A stretch of 64,000 nucleotides of DNA from Gammaproteobacteria bacterium (GCA_947455595.1 CANGOP010000001.1:124001-188000), one strand, 5' to 3'; shown: positions 8,235-19,008, counted from the first letter of the stretch. Notes: generated from the sequence alone by a model not told the origin. Translations and numbers: made by a program.

Positions 8235-9341
8235 TCAGGGGGCGGTTAGGGCCTGATGGAGCGGTTCAGCCACAAGGCTGAGCCGCCATCCGCAGAACAC
8301 CGCTTCAATCGCCTCTCCGCGCAGCAATCGCTTCAAATCGCGCTGAGTGCTCAGAATCTCGGGGGCAATACTCAGCGAGGCAGCAACGGCTTTGACGGCC
8401 TCTGTAAGGCGTTTTTGACGGTCGCGCTCAGCAACATCCGGGCGGCCATCGAAACGTTGAACAACGCCCTCGGCAGATCGATCGGCCGCTAGCTGCAATG
8501 CCAAGATGATGGCAGCGCCGAGTTTTTCCACCGCGCCCGGCGGCATGACGCCGAGGCGATTCAGGGCATCAACGCTGTTCGGATTTTCGCGGGCGATCGT
8601 GCGAGCGGCATCGTCCGCCATGACCCAGCCGCGCGGCAGGTTTCGACGAATGGCCCGTTCTTCACGCCATTCCGCCAACGCGCGCAAACGCAACTGCTCC
8701 CGCACCGGCAAGGCCTCGATCGCCTTGAACCGCTGCCAAGCATCTGCCGGGTCTACCCGATAGAGAGCCGGATCGGCGAGTGTTGCCAAATCCTCAGCCA
8801 ACCATTGCGTGCGGCCCAAGGTATCGAGTTTGTCTTCCAATTGGGCGGCGAGCGGCAGCAGGTGACGAACGTCATCCGCCGCGTAGTGCAGCTGCGCATC
8901 CGAGAGGGGGCGTCGCGTCCAGTCCGTTCGCGTCTGGCCCTTTTCGAGCACAATCCCCAGCTCCTTGGCCACTAATTCGCCGTAGCCAATCTGCGGCGCG
9001 TAGCCGCTCAAACCCGCCGCTATCTGAGTGTCCAGGATGGGTCCTAACGGCGTCTGCGTCCACGGCAGCAGGACCTCGACGTCTTGTCGTGCAGCATGCA
9101 GGACTTTGCATTGGTCAGGACGATTGAGCAGGGCGGTAATGTCCTCCCGCGGCAGGTCGGCCAACGGATCCACGAGCGCAACGTCGTGGGCGTCCGCAAC
9201 CTGTACTAGCGCCAATTCCGCGTAGTAGGTCCTCTCCCGTATGAATTCGGTATCCAAGGCAATACGGGTGGCCGTAGCAAGTCTGGTGGCGACGGGCGCG
9301 AGCTCTTCCGAGCGGACGAGAGGAGTGGGGCTTGGCGTCAC
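8235..9341 (-). CDS. rnd: Ribonuclease D
   Basis: A 368-residue 3'-5' exoribonuclease that trims tRNA and other small RNA 3' ends. DEDDy residues are visible: D30 and E32 (ALDTEF), D87 (ARQDVEVL), and Y153 with D157 (YAADD). An HRDC domain occupies roughly residues 205-290. It begins with GTG and converges with adk, with only 6 bases between the stop codons. Confidence 0.93.
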   Translation of the reverse strand: MTPSPTPLVRSEELAPVATRLATATRIALDTEFIRERTYYAELALVQVADAHDVALVDPLADLPREDITALLNRPDQCKVLHAARQDVEVLLPWTQTPLGPILDTQIAAGLSGYAPQIGYGELVAKELGIVLEKGQTRTDWTRRPLSDAQLHYAADDVRHLLPLAAQLEDKLDTLGRTQWLAEDLATLADPALYRVDPADAWQRFKAIEALPVREQLRLRALAEWREERAIRRNLPRGWVMADDAARTIARENPNSVDALNRLGVMPPGAVEKLGAAIILALQLAADRSAEGVVQRFDGRPDVAERDRQKRLTEAVKAVAASLSIAPEILSTQRDLKRLLRGEAIEAVFCGWRLSLVAEPLHQALTAP

Positions 9342-9361
9342 GGTATGGGGTGCTCGGCAGT

Positions 9362-9367
9362 TACAAT
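9362..9367 (+). promoter_or_regulatory. Possible -10 element (TACAAT) for the mpl operon
   Basis: TACAAT lies between the divergent rnd and membrane-protein genes. No convincing -35 at 16-18 bases. Start would be near 9374, leaving a short leader to ATG 9413. Confidence 0.3.
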
Positions 9368-9412
9368 AACGGGATTATGCGGGTTGCTCGTGCCTGCCCC
9401 AACCGGATTTCC

Positions 9413-9940
9413 ATGTTCAGCTGGATCGTGACCACTTTTTGGATGTTGATGGGACGCGCCGGTCCACGCGACCTGACGTCCTCGCAATCCGTGATAGTGC
9501 AAGCGGCCATTGTCTACACCTTAGTGAGTATCACGGACGCCGCACTCGTCTTTCAGCGCCCGACGGCGATCCTGTTTGGCTTTGCAGACCTCGCCTATAC
9601 GAGTGCGGCGGTCGCACTCTGCCTTGGTGTTCGCCGTCGGCTCCATCGACTGCAGCAAACGCTTTTGGCTATCCTCGGTGTGGGCAGTTGGTTGACGCTG
9701 CCGTCGATTCTGACGAATGGTTGGATCCAGCTGACGCAGATCGCGGACCATCCGGTCACTGCGCCGCTTGGCCTACAGTTGTTGCTTGCCGGTGTGTTGG
9801 CCTCGTCGATACTGATCGTGGGGCGGATCCTCCGCGACGCGCTCGATGTGGAACTGTTTACTGGCATCACCGTTTCGATGACGTACTTTTTGCTGAATTA
9901 CTGCCTACTCATCGCCATCCCTTCGAGGCTCTTTACCTGA
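9413..9940 (+). CDS. Inner-membrane protein of unknown function upstream of mpl
   Basis: A 175-residue hydrophobic protein with four or five predicted membrane helices, roughly at residues 25-45, 50-70, 83-105, 117-140 and 150-170. I do not recognise a family. The start is uncertain: in-frame ATG codons exist at 9377 and 9413, and 9413 is chosen because 9377 lies almost on the predicted transcription start. Its TGA overlaps the mpl ATG (TGATG), so translation is probably coupled and it is likely co-transcribed with mpl. Confidence 0.65.
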   Translation: MFSWIVTTFWMLMGRAGPRDLTSSQSVIVQAAIVYTLVSITDAALVFQRPTAILFGFADLAYTSAAVALCLGVRRRLHRLQQTLLAILGVGSWLTLPSILTNGWIQLTQIADHPVTAPLGLQLLLAGVLASSILIVGRILRDALDVELFTGITVSMTYFLLNYCLLIAIPSRLFT

Positions 9941-11304
9941 TGCACGTCCATATTCTCGGTATCTGTGGAACGTTCATGGGCGGAATCGCGGCGCTCGCGC
10001 GTGAGGCTGGTCATGAGGTGAGCGGCTGCGACGCGAACGTCTATCCCCCGATGAGCACGCAACTGGAGGCATTGGGAATCCGTCTGACGCAAGGGTGGGA
10101 TCCTGCGCAATTGGATCCCGCTCCGGATATGGTGATCGTGGGCAACGCGATGTCGCGCGGTAATCCCGTCGTTGAAGCAGTGCTCGATCGTGGATTGCCT
10201 TACGTGTCCGGGCCGCAGTGGCTCGCAGAACATGTGCTGCAAGGGCAATGGGTCTTGGCGGTCACAGGAACCCACGGCAAGACAACCACGACCTCGATGT
10301 TGGCGTGGATCCTCGACTATGCCCAGTTGTCTCCTGGGTTCTTGATCGGGGGCGTGCCCGGCAACTTCCCGTTTTCTGCGCGGCTGGGTTCTGGTTCATT
10401 TTTCGTGGTCGAAGCGGATGAATACGACACCGCTTTTTTCGACAAACGAGCCAAATTCGTGCATTACCGGCCACGCACTGTCGTCCTCAATAATCTCGAA
10501 TTTGATCACGCCGATATTTATTCAGATATCAGTGCGATTCGGCGGATGTTCCACCAGATGGTCAGAACCGTACCGTCTTCCGGGCAGTTGATCGTCCATA
10601 CGCCAGATCCCGAACTGGATGCGACACTCGCGCTGGGCGCCTGGACACCCACCGTCCGCTTCGGGCGAGACCCGCAAGCGCAATGGCAGGTCCAAGCCGT
10701 TACAGAAGACTGGAGTACTTTCGCGGTCTACCAAGGGACGCGTTGTCTTGGAACAACCCACTGGGATTTGATCGGCGCGCACAATGCCGAAAATGCATTG
10801 GCGGCAGTTCTGGCGGCTCGGCATGCGGGCGTTCCGGTGGAAGTGGCGCTACAGGCGCTCACGACGTTCCGTAATGCACGGCGTCGACTCGAGTGTTTGG
10901 GCGCAGTCGATAACATCACGGTGTACGACGATTTTGCTCATCACCCGACCGCTATCGCCTCGACCATCGCGGCCTTGCGCGGTCGGATTGGGCGGGCACG
11001 ACTCTTAGCCGTACTAGAGCCACGATCAGCCACGATGAAGTTGGGTATACACAAAGAGACCCTTGCGGGCTCCCTTGCGGACGCCGATGCGGTATTCGTG
11101 CATGCCCCATCGGATCTGGGCTGGGACGTCGCCAATGCGATGAGCCCATTGGGTGAGCGGGCACAGGTCATCGATAGTATTGACGCGTTGGTGCGAGCCA
11201 TTACGGCACAGGCGCGCCCAGGCGACCATGTGCTGATCATGAGTAATGGTGGATTCGGCGGCATTCATGGACGTCTGATGCAGCGTCTGGGAGAACACAG
11301 GTGA
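9940..11304 (+). CDS. mpl: UDP-MurNAc tripeptide ligase (murein tripeptide recycling)
   Basis: A 454-residue cytoplasmic Mur ligase that attaches recycled L-Ala-D-Glu-meso-DAP to UDP-MurNAc. It has the N-terminal Rossmann motif (HILGICGTFMGG), the ATP loop GTHGKTTT at residues 110-117, the ADEYDTAFFD and NNLEFDHADIY segments typical of Mpl rather than MurC, and C-terminal DDFAHHPTA. The ATG overlaps the previous gene's stop by one base. The same strand continues into a LON-domain gene with a 4-base overlap. Confidence 0.95.
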   Translation: MHVHILGICGTFMGGIAALAREAGHEVSGCDANVYPPMSTQLEALGIRLTQGWDPAQLDPAPDMVIVGNAMSRGNPVVEAVLDRGLPYVSGPQWLAEHVLQGQWVLAVTGTHGKTTTTSMLAWILDYAQLSPGFLIGGVPGNFPFSARLGSGSFFVVEADEYDTAFFDKRAKFVHYRPRTVVLNNLEFDHADIYSDISAIRRMFHQMVRTVPSSGQLIVHTPDPELDATLALGAWTPTVRFGRDPQAQWQVQAVTEDWSTFAVYQGTRCLGTTHWDLIGAHNAENALAAVLAARHAGVPVEVALQALTTFRNARRRLECLGAVDNITVYDDFAHHPTAIASTIAALRGRIGRARLLAVLEPRSATMKLGIHKETLAGSLADADAVFVHAPSDLGWDVANAMSPLGERAQVIDSIDALVRAITAQARPGDHVLIMSNGGFGGIHGRLMQRLGEHR

Positions 11305-11900
11305 CCCGACGGATGCCACTGTTTCCACTCGGCACCGTCCTTTTCCCAGGCGGGCCTTTGTCACTGCGTATTTTTGAGACTCGCTATGTCGATATGGTTA
11401 AGCGCTGTATGCGGGATGGCACCGGCTTTATCGTGACGCTCCTGATGGAAGGCGCAGAGGCAGGGACCAGCTCGGTCAGTACGGCCATGATCGGAACCGA
11501 GGCGCGCATCGTGGATTTCGATCGTCTAGAAGACGGAATGCTGGGGTTGACCTGTGTGGGTGCAGAGCGGGTCCGCATCATCGAAACGTGGCGCGAATCC
11601 GATGGGCTCAATGTGGCCGAAGTTGAGGATATTGCCGGCGAGCCCAGCGAGGTGATCCCTGAGGATTGCGAGCATCTGGTGACGGCAATGCGGCATTTGT
11701 TTGCGCAGTTGCCATCGGTCTATGCCCAGTGGATTACGCCGGAGTTCGAGAATGCGCGATGGGTGGGTAATCGGTTGGCTGAGCTTGCCCCCTTTGACCC
11801 TCCCGTCCGACAGGGCTTGCTCGAGATGACGGAGCCCCTCGAGCGCCTGCGCTACCTGTCGCCACTCGTCCAACTGGGCGGCGATGCGAGCGCCCATTGA
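11301..11900 (+). CDS. Stand-alone LON N-terminal (substrate-binding) domain protein
   Basis: A 199-residue protein beginning PLFPLGTVLFPGGPLSLRIFETRY, the hallmark of the LON substrate-binding domain, but with no AAA+ or protease domain. Such stand-alone proteins are common in Proteobacteria; their role is not established. GTG 11301 overlaps the mpl stop (GTGA). It converges with the CPBP gene, with 3 bases between the stops. Confidence 0.88.
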   Translation: MTRRMPLFPLGTVLFPGGPLSLRIFETRYVDMVKRCMRDGTGFIVTLLMEGAEAGTSSVSTAMIGTEARIVDFDRLEDGMLGLTCVGAERVRIIETWRESDGLNVAEVEDIAGEPSEVIPEDCEHLVTAMRHLFAQLPSVYAQWITPEFENARWVGNRLAELAPFDPPVRQGLLEMTEPLERLRYLSPLVQLGGDASAH

Positions 11901-11903
11901 GGG

Positions 11904-12794
11904 TTAGCGCAATCGCAGCGCCTGTCGCAGCGGGCGCTCGAAGTATTTGCCCAGCGCACCCAAGACGACGATAAAAAACACCACGAGCCAGCCGGTGTAC
12001 CCGTCATGGTCGCTGAGGAGCCACGCATAATCCGTGTTCTTCGGTAACTGGGTCATGCCGATCGTCGTGCGCATCACCAATACCCAGCCGCCATGCAGGC
12101 CGGCCGCAAACAGTACGTTGCCTGTCCAATCACGGGCAAAGCCCGTCAAGAGCCCGACACCGAACAGCGCGAGGAACGCATCGCCGATTCGGCTGGGATG
12201 GGCGAAGTCTGCAAACGTGCTGGTGAGCAGATCGAAACCACTCCACATTGTGACATCCGCGTCGGCAATCCGAATATTGGCCATAAAGTGCAGGCTAGCG
12301 AAGAGTGCTGCTACCGCCACGATGCCACCGAAACGATGGCCACCCTGCGCGGTCGCGGCGCCTTGAATCAGTCCACGGAACAGCGTTTCTTCAACCAACC
12401 CGACGACGAGACCCGAGCCGATGCCCGCGCGTAGCGCCGAGCTGAACATCGCTGCATCTAAAGAGGGATCCAAGGGGCGGACACCGAGGGCAATCATAAC
12501 CGCCGACACAGCGGCCATCGTGAGAATGCCGAGGAGTATTCCGACCATAAATTGGCGCTGTCCCAGCGAACGGGAAACCTGCCATCCCCAAGCGGATCGG
12601 CCTTTGAGCTGTAGATTTCTCAATACGATGAAAATAGAACCCAACAAAAAGACGTCGAATAGACGCGACGCGATCTTGTCGAAACGCCATGCCGCATGCA
12701 GCGGATGAATCATTTGAAAAGCGGGATAGGCGAATGCCGCGGCTAACAGCAACGCCGCGACGATCGCTCCGAGAAACCAAAGGAATGCTCGCAT
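11904..12794 (-). CDS. CPBP (CAAX protease/bacteriocin-processing) family membrane protein
   Basis: A 296-residue protein with about eight membrane segments. The three CPBP motifs are visible: EETLFRG (EExxxR), FASLHF (FxxxH) and GLHGGWV, giving the glutamate and histidine residues of an intramembrane glutamic-type protease. Substrate unknown; bacterial members range from prenyl-protein-like proteases to bacteriocin immunity proteins. It is a lone gene on the minus strand with no functional link visible to its neighbours. Confidence 0.88.
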   Translation of the reverse strand: MRAFLWFLGAIVAALLLAAAFAYPAFQMIHPLHAAWRFDKIASRLFDVFLLGSIFIVLRNLQLKGRSAWGWQVSRSLGQRQFMVGILLGILTMAAVSAVMIALGVRPLDPSLDAAMFSSALRAGIGSGLVVGLVEETLFRGLIQGAATAQGGHRFGGIVAVAALFASLHFMANIRIADADVTMWSGFDLLTSTFADFAHPSRIGDAFLALFGVGLLTGFARDWTGNVLFAAGLHGGWVLVMRTTIGMTQLPKNTDYAWLLSDHDGYTGWLVVFFIVVLGALGKYFERPLRQALRLR

Positions 12795-13099
12795 AGGGAA
12801 ACCGTAACGGAGCGGCCGGCTCGGTGCAATGGTAACGGCGCTCGGAGCAGACAGTCTGATGGTCTGGATCCAATCTGGACAGTCGTCGCGACAAGAGCCT
12901 CTCGGTCGTTCGGGTGACTTTTGGGGATCTACGCGTCTTGCTTGGGTTTCAAGCGATCACCTAACTGCCTGAATACTTGCAACATATTGGCTTTTAACAG
13001 GAGTCGGAAAATGGCTTCACGCCGGTGCGGTTGCTCTATGCTCGCGGTGGCCGACATCTACCGATATAGTGCGTCGCAGCCGTCTTTTTGGAGCGAGCG
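12795..13099. other. 305-base gene-free stretch
   Basis: Between the starts of the divergent CPBP and FkbM-type genes. Small open frames here lack ribosome sites and recognisable similarity. It must hold promoters for both genes, but I find no pair with good -35 and -10 elements; TATAGT at 13065-13070 is the best -10 for the right-hand gene. Confidence 0.5.
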
Positions 13100-13918
13100 A
13101 TGAATGACCTGCAGCCGTCGTTGAAGGCGTATCGGCCCGTTCTGTTTGATGACTTGATTCGGGTCGGGAAAGCCTACGACGGCGGATATGTCATGCCGCG
13201 CCGCGCCGTATTGGCCAGCCGAAGTGTGTTGAGCTTAGGCGTGAATGACGATTGGTCGTTTGAAGAGGCGGTTTTGGAATTAAATCCGGGTGCCAAGATC
13301 ATCTGTGTAGACGGAACCGTCAGTTTTTCGAAAATTCTGAAGAGAACCCTAGAGAAGACCGGCAACATGCTGGGGTACTTACTGTTGTTCAAGTGGGCAG
13401 AAGTCCGCAGGACCGCTCACTACGTTGCGACGAAGGCCATCTCGTTTCGCCGCTTTTTCAAGCAGAACGAACTACTCCGACTGATGGTTTCGAACACGCC
13501 GGGTCCGGGCAATATCTCGCTGATGGCGCTATTAGAAAGAGTGGCTTCGGTAGATGGCCCCTGTCTACTGAAGTGCGACATTGAAGGCGCCGAATATGAC
13601 GTATTCCCCGGGATTTCGGCGCATGCAGACCGGATCTCGGCCATCGTGATGGAGTTCCATCGCCTAGATGTGAACTGGCAAAAATTTTCTGATTGCCTGA
13701 CGGAACTATCGCAGTCATTCGTGATTGCCCATCTTCATGGCAACAACGCGACAGGGCTGATCGCGGGCACGAAGATTCCGGTCACGCTTGAGGTGACCTT
13801 GATTCATCGATCGCTTGCCGCAGGGGCAAGCGACTTCAGCGACTCTCATTATCCGTTGGCCGGGCTCGATATGCCTTGCACACCGAAACGCCCGGATCAC
13901 CCGCTCAGCTTTGACTGA
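13100..13918 (+). CDS. FkbM-type SAM-dependent methyltransferase-like protein
   Basis: A 272-residue protein. The motif LLKCDIEGAEYDVF (about residues 156-169) is characteristic of the FkbM methyltransferase family, and SLGVNDDWSFEEAV earlier fits the SAM-binding motif I region. Substrates in this family are often sugars or polyketide hydroxyls; none is indicated here. GGAG 6 bases before ATG 13100 decides the start over the in-frame TTG 13088. Its base use is more AT-rich than its neighbours, with AGA/AAT/AAA codons more frequent, and it stands alone between gene-poor flanks, which hints at acquisition. Confidence 0.7.
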   Translation: MNDLQPSLKAYRPVLFDDLIRVGKAYDGGYVMPRRAVLASRSVLSLGVNDDWSFEEAVLELNPGAKIICVDGTVSFSKILKRTLEKTGNMLGYLLLFKWAEVRRTAHYVATKAISFRRFFKQNELLRLMVSNTPGPGNISLMALLERVASVDGPCLLKCDIEGAEYDVFPGISAHADRISAIVMEFHRLDVNWQKFSDCLTELSQSFVIAHLHGNNATGLIAGTKIPVTLEVTLIHRSLAAGASDFSDSHYPLAGLDMPCTPKRPDHPLSFD

Positions 13919-14024
13919 ACGGACGCCTCGTAACGGGTGAACCGCACTTGGGCTTCTGCGCAGACATTGGCGGGGCGTGAAAACGGGGCGTGCCGCCTGC
14001 CACGATTGATCACGTTCCCGTGGG

Positions 14025-15311
14025 TTAGTTTTTAGCGACGGCGAAGGCGCGGCGTGCAGCGGCAATGGTGGCTTCAATTTCCTCAGGGCCGTGGGTGATG
14101 GAAATGAATCCGGCTTCGAAGGCAGACGGAGCCAGATAGACGCCTTCACGCAGCATGGCGTGGAAGAACCGCTTGAAGCGTTCCACGTCGCAACGCGTCG
14201 CCTCTGCATAGCTGGTGACGCGCGCCGCATCGGTAAAGAAAAAACCGAACATGCCGCAGACGTGATTCGTGGCCAGCGGAACGCCCGCATCCTGGGCAGC
14301 GCGCTTTAAGCCCTCTACCAATTGGTCGGTGGATTCCAGCAGGCGGTCGTGGAATCCTGGCGTTTGTAACGCCCTGAGCGTTGCCAGTCCCGCGGCCATG
14401 GCCACCGGATTGCCGGACAAGGTGCCCGCTTGATAGACGGGGCCGAGCGGGGAGATGTGCTCCATGATTTTACGCTTGCCGCCGAAGGCACCAACGGGCA
14501 TGCCGCCACCGACGATTTTGCCGAGCGTGGTCAGATCAGGCTCGATTCCGTAGAGGGCTTGCGCTCCACCCAAGGCGACGCGAAACCCTGTCATGACCTC
14601 ATCGAAAATGAGGACAGAACCGTGCTTCGTGCATTCTTCCCGGAGGCTTTCTAAAAAGCCCGGTGCCGGTGGAATGCAGTTCATGTTGCCTGCGATAGGC
14701 TCAACGATCACGCAGGCGATCTCCGAGCCATGGCGGGCGAAGACCTCACGAACCTGAGCAATGTCGTTGAAGCCAACGGTCAGGGTGTTTTCGGCGAACG
14801 CAGCCGGCACTCCCGGGGACGTCGGTACGCCTAGCGTGAGCAATCCGGACCCGGCTTTGACCAACAGGGAGTCCGAATGGCCGTGGTAGCAGCCCTCGAA
14901 CTTCAGAATTTTGTCCCGCCCGGTATATCCCCGAGCCAGTCGGATCGCCGACATCGTAGCCTCGGTCCCTGAACTGACCATGCGGACCAATTCGATGGAC
15001 GGCACTAATTGACAGATGAGGCGCGCGACATCGGTTTCGATGGGGGTCGGTGCACCAAAAGACAGGCCGTGAGCAGCCGTTTCCTGAACCGCCTTAATGA
15101 CCGAAGGTTCCGCATGGCCTAATACGGCGGGTCCCCAAGACCCAATATAGTCGATGTAGCGATCCCCATCCGCTGACCACACGTGGGGTCCGGAAGCCCG
15201 AGCGAAAAAGATCGGTTCACCACCCACGCCCCGAAAAGCGCGAACAGGGGAATTGACGCCACCGGGAATATATCGGCATGCGTCCTGAAACAAGTCGTGA
15301 GATGTAGCCAC
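14025..15311 (-). CDS. hemL: Glutamate-1-semialdehyde 2,1-aminomutase
   Basis: A 428-residue PLP enzyme that makes 5-aminolevulinate in the C5 tetrapyrrole pathway. GTG 15311 is chosen because GGAG lies 8 bases upstream and the N-terminus then matches the family (SHDLF...[12 protein letters not shown]). PLP lysine is K265 in [17 protein letters not shown], at the same position as in the E. coli enzyme. EPIAGNMN and DEVMTGFR are intact. Located after cpdA on the minus strand, 72 bases apart. Confidence 0.95.
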   Translation of the reverse strand: MATSHDLFQDACRYIPGGVNSPVRAFRGVGGEPIFFARASGPHVWSADGDRYIDYIGSWGPAVLGHAEPSVIKAVQETAAHGLSFGAPTPIETDVARLICQLVPSIELVRMVSSGTEATMSAIRLARGYTGRDKILKFEGCYHGHSDSLLVKAGSGLLTLGVPTSPGVPAAFAENTLTVGFNDIAQVREVFARHGSEIACVIVEPIAGNMNCIPPAPGFLESLREECTKHGSVLIFDEVMTGFRVALGGAQALYGIEPDLTTLGKIVGGGMPVGAFGGKRKIMEHISPLGPVYQAGTLSGNPVAMAAGLATLRALQTPGFHDRLLESTDQLVEGLKRAAQDAGVPLATNHVCGMFGFFFTDAARVTSYAEATRCDVERFKRFFHAMLREGVYLAPSAFEAGFISITHGPEEIEATIAAARRAFAVAKN

Positions 15312-15383
15312 AGCGTTCTCCAGTCTAGGTGCGCAGTGTACGTTTCCGGCTCGGCGCTGGGTATGTTGCAAAAGGCAGACCGA

Positions 15384-16130
15384 TTAGGGGAGGGATAGCC
15401 AGTTCACTGCCGTTCTGAGTTGTCCGCTGGGGTCTAAGTTGATGACGCGCCAACCGGGAGGGCGCTCGTCCATGGCGAAGTCGTCACTACCGGGGAGAAA
15501 TTGCGCGCTCGTCGCCGGAGCCCCCAAGATTCGGACGTGCCCCCGAGTGCTGTCGTAGGTCTGGTGCGCGTGGCCAAAGACCACACACCGGACATTTGGG
15601 TGACGGTCAATCACCGCCCAAAACTGCTCGGCCTCTAGGAGGCCTAACGCATCAATCCAGCGCGATCCGAGCATCACCGGGGGATGGTGTAGTGCAACCA
15701 CCGTGGGACGGTCCGGGAAGCGCGCGAGTGTCTCGTCGAGGCGACGCAACTCACTGCTCGACAGGCGCCCACTATCTCGTCCGGGTTCCGTTGAATCGAG
15801 TCCAATCAGCAACCAGTTGCCCAGCACCACATGCCCTAAGGTCTGGAAGGGCGAGTTTCCGAAAGCGGACTGCAATGCACCCGGGTCATCGTGATTACCG
15901 GGAAGGCAGAGTACGGGGATGACTGAGGCGCCGAGCAATTGCTGCAAATGAGCATAGGCGGCAGGTTCATCCTGTGTCAGATCGCCGCTGACCAGAATGG
16001 CGTCATAGGGACCCGCCGTCATCGCCTCACTCAGACAGGCGCGCAGCGTTTCCAGTGTGATGGCTCCGCGCAGGAACCCTTGTGGATCGGCCCGCAGGTG
16101 GAGGTCACTGATCTGCAGTAATCGCTTCAC
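15384..16130 (-). CDS. cpdA: 3',5'-cyclic-AMP phosphodiesterase CpdA-like metallophosphoesterase
   Basis: A 248-residue calcineurin-like phosphoesterase. All metal-binding motifs are present in order: SDLHL (D9, H11), SGDLTQDE, PGNHDD, ALHHPP and FGHAHQ. The overall length and HLRADPQGFLRG start match CpdA of gammaproteobacteria, which hydrolyses cAMP. It follows ahcY on the same strand after a GC-rich hairpin, so it may be read through from the metK-ahcY unit or have its own promoter. Confidence 0.88.
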   Translation of the reverse strand: MKRLLQISDLHLRADPQGFLRGAITLETLRACLSEAMTAGPYDAILVSGDLTQDEPAAYAHLQQLLGASVIPVLCLPGNHDDPGALQSAFGNSPFQTLGHVVLGNWLLIGLDSTEPGRDSGRLSSSELRRLDETLARFPDRPTVVALHHPPVMLGSRWIDALGLLEAEQFWAVIDRHPNVRCVVFGHAHQTYDSTRGHVRILGAPATSAQFLPGSDDFAMDERPPGWRVINLDPSGQLRTAVNWLSLP

Positions 16131-16150
16131 GCGCTGACCCTGCTAGGGAA

Positions 16151-16176
16151 GGGGCCGGGACAACCGCCCCGGCCCC
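16151..16176 (-). terminator. GC-rich hairpin after ahcY
   Basis: GGGGCCGGG and CCCGGCCCC pair perfectly (9 bp) around an 8-base loop, just past the ahcY stop. No T-tract follows on the minus strand, so it may be an RNA-stabilising 3' end or a weak terminator. Confidence 0.5.
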
Positions 16177-16187
16177 CGCCGACGGAC

Positions 16188-17600
<1,413 letters not shown>

Positions 17601-17644
17601 TCTCTCTCTCCAGAGGGAATGGGCGCCGTTGTCGGGTCGACCCT

Positions 17645-17702
17645 CCCACCGAGCCTGACGAATCCGGGTCACCCCGATCCGCTGCAGCGCCCCTCGGCAG
17701 GA
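17645..17702 (-). promoter_or_regulatory. SAH (S-adenosylhomocysteine) riboswitch in the ahcY leader
   Basis: Read on the minus strand, the leader contains CCGAGGGGCGCTGCAGC, then a hairpin with GGG-GTGA-CCC, then GTCAGGCTCGG. CCGAG (17693-17697) and CTCGG (17649-17653) form the closing stem, and the GAGGrGCGCTGC and CAGGCTCGG blocks are the most conserved parts of the known SAH riboswitch class, which is typically found just before ahcY. A purine-rich ribosome site (GGAGAGAGAGA) and ATG follow about 45 bases later. No T-tract terminator is evident, so control of translation seems more likely than of transcription. Confidence 0.88.
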
Positions 17703-17718
17703 AGGTGTTATTTAACTG

Positions 17719-18879
17719 TTACTTAGCGTCGGCCTTCAGTGCGCGAGCCTTGTCGGTCCGCTCCCAGGTGAACTGCGATTCCGTGCGCCCAAAATGGCCA
17801 TAGGACGCGGTCGCCTCATAGATGGGGCGGGCGAGATCCAGCATTTGACGAAGGCCATAGGGGGTCAGGTCAAAATGCTTGCGGACCAATTTGGTGAGGG
17901 TCTCACGGGACAGCTTGCTCGTGCCGAAAGTCTCCACCATGACGGAGGTGGGCTCGGCCACGCCGATCGCATAGGACACCTGTACCTCACAGCGCTCCGC
18001 CAAACCGGCAGCCACGATGTTCTTGGCGACGTAGCGGGCGGCATAGGCCGCCGAACGGTCGACCTTCGAAGGGTCCTTACCCGAAAACGCGCCACCACCG
18101 TGGCGAGCGTAACCGCCATACGTGTCGACGATGATCTTGCGCCCGGTCAGGCCGCAATCACCGACAGGGCCACCGACCACGAATTTACCAGTCGGATTGA
18201 TATGAAACTTGGTGCGCTTATCAATCCAGCGCGTCGGCAGGACGGGAAGAATGATCTCCTCCATCACGGCCTCACGCAGCTTCCGCTGACTAATTTCCGG
18301 GGCGTGTTGAGTGGAGAGAACCACTGCTTCAATGCCGACCGGTCGATCGTGCTCGTAGCGGAACGTGACCTGACTCTTCGCATCCGGCCGCAGCCAGGGA
18401 AGCTTCTTGGACTTGCGGATCAGCGCCTGGCGCTGCACCAACCGGTGCGAATAGGTAATGGGTGCCGGCATCAGAACGTCAGTTTCGTTCGTCGCGTAGC
18501 CGAACATGAGGCCCTGGTCGCCGGCGCCTTGCTTGCGGGGGTCCTTGCGGTCTACGCCCTGGGCGATGTCAGGCGACTGCTTGCCGAGAATGTTGATGAC
18601 CGCGCAACTGGCGCCGTCAAACCCCATTTCGCTGCTGTTATAGCCAATTTTCAGCAGAGTCCGACGGACGATGGACTCGAAGTCCACCGAGGCGGTCGTG
18701 GTGATTTCGCCGGCCAAAATAGCGCAGCCGGTTTTCACCAGCGTCTCGCACGCGACACGGGCCTTTTTGTCCTCGGCGAGGATGGCGTCCAGTACCGCAT
18801 CCGATATCTGATCGGCGACCTTGTCCGGGTGGCCTTCAGAAACCGATTCCGACGTGAAAAGGTAGCTGTTCGAGGACAT
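17719..18879 (-). CDS. metK: S-adenosylmethionine synthetase
   Basis: A 386-residue enzyme making SAM from methionine and ATP. The start at ATG 18879 gives the family N-terminus [19 protein letters not shown] (GHPDK at 16-20). [26 protein letters not shown], and [25 protein letters not shown] (catalytic and phosphate-binding) are intact. A much longer open frame upstream on this strand runs antisense to tkt and is not coding. It is followed by the riboswitch and ahcY. Confidence 0.97.
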   Translation of the reverse strand: MSSNSYLFTSESVSEGHPDKVADQISDAVLDAILAEDKKARVACETLVKTGCAILAGEITTTASVDFESIVRRTLLKIGYNSSEMGFDGASCAVINILGKQSPDIAQGVDRKDPRKQGAGDQGLMFGYATNETDVLMPAPITYSHRLVQRQALIRKSKKLPWLRPDAKSQVTFRYEHDRPVGIEAVVLSTQHAPEISQRKLREAVMEEIILPVLPTRWIDKRTKFHINPTGKFVVGGPVGDCGLTGRKIIVDTYGGYARHGGGAFSGKDPSKVDRSAAYAARYVAKNIVAAGLAERCEVQVSYAIGVAEPTSVMVETFGTSKLSRETLTKLVRKHFDLTPYGLRQMLDLARPIYEATASYGHFGRTESQFTWERTDKARALKADAK

Positions 18880-18924
18880 GGGATCCCTATGCGCCGAAGC
18901 GTCTCCGTGACTTTCCGGCGGCGG

Positions 18925-18930
18925 AGTATA
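18925..18930 (-). promoter_or_regulatory. Possible metK -10 element (TATACT)
   Basis: TATACT on the minus strand, 46 bases before the metK ATG. The matching -35 position reads GGGCAA, a poor fit. I looked for a SAM riboswitch in the short leader and found none. Confidence 0.35.
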
Positions 18931-18947
18931 CAGGTCTAAGTCGGGCG

Positions 18948-18976
18948 TTGCCCCATCATCTCCCATACGGGACAAT
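18948..18976 (+). promoter_or_regulatory. Possible tkt promoter
   Basis: TTGCCC at 18948-18953 and GACAAT at 18971-18976, 17 bases apart; each matches four of six consensus bases. It would serve the tkt-gap-pgk-pyk row, whose first ATG is at 19009. Confidence 0.4.
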
Positions 18977-19008
18977 GACGGATTAACAGACCAACCTGGA
19001 AAACGGAT

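Noticed and set aside
9439-9939. N-terminal extension of mpl by 167 codons
   Set aside because: The extra part overlaps the membrane-protein gene in another frame; Mpl proteins start MHVHILGICG at 9940.
12921-13103. 60-codon frame between the CPBP and FkbM-type genes
   Set aside because: No ribosome site, odd composition and no similarity.
17634-17643. GGGTCGACCC palindrome in the ahcY leader
   Set aside because: A 10-base palindrome next to the riboswitch; may be part of its expression platform, but is too short to call an operator.
18880-18930. Possible SAM riboswitch before metK
   Set aside because: The leader is only about 45 bases and I could match none of the known SAM riboswitch cores; only a small GC stem is present.
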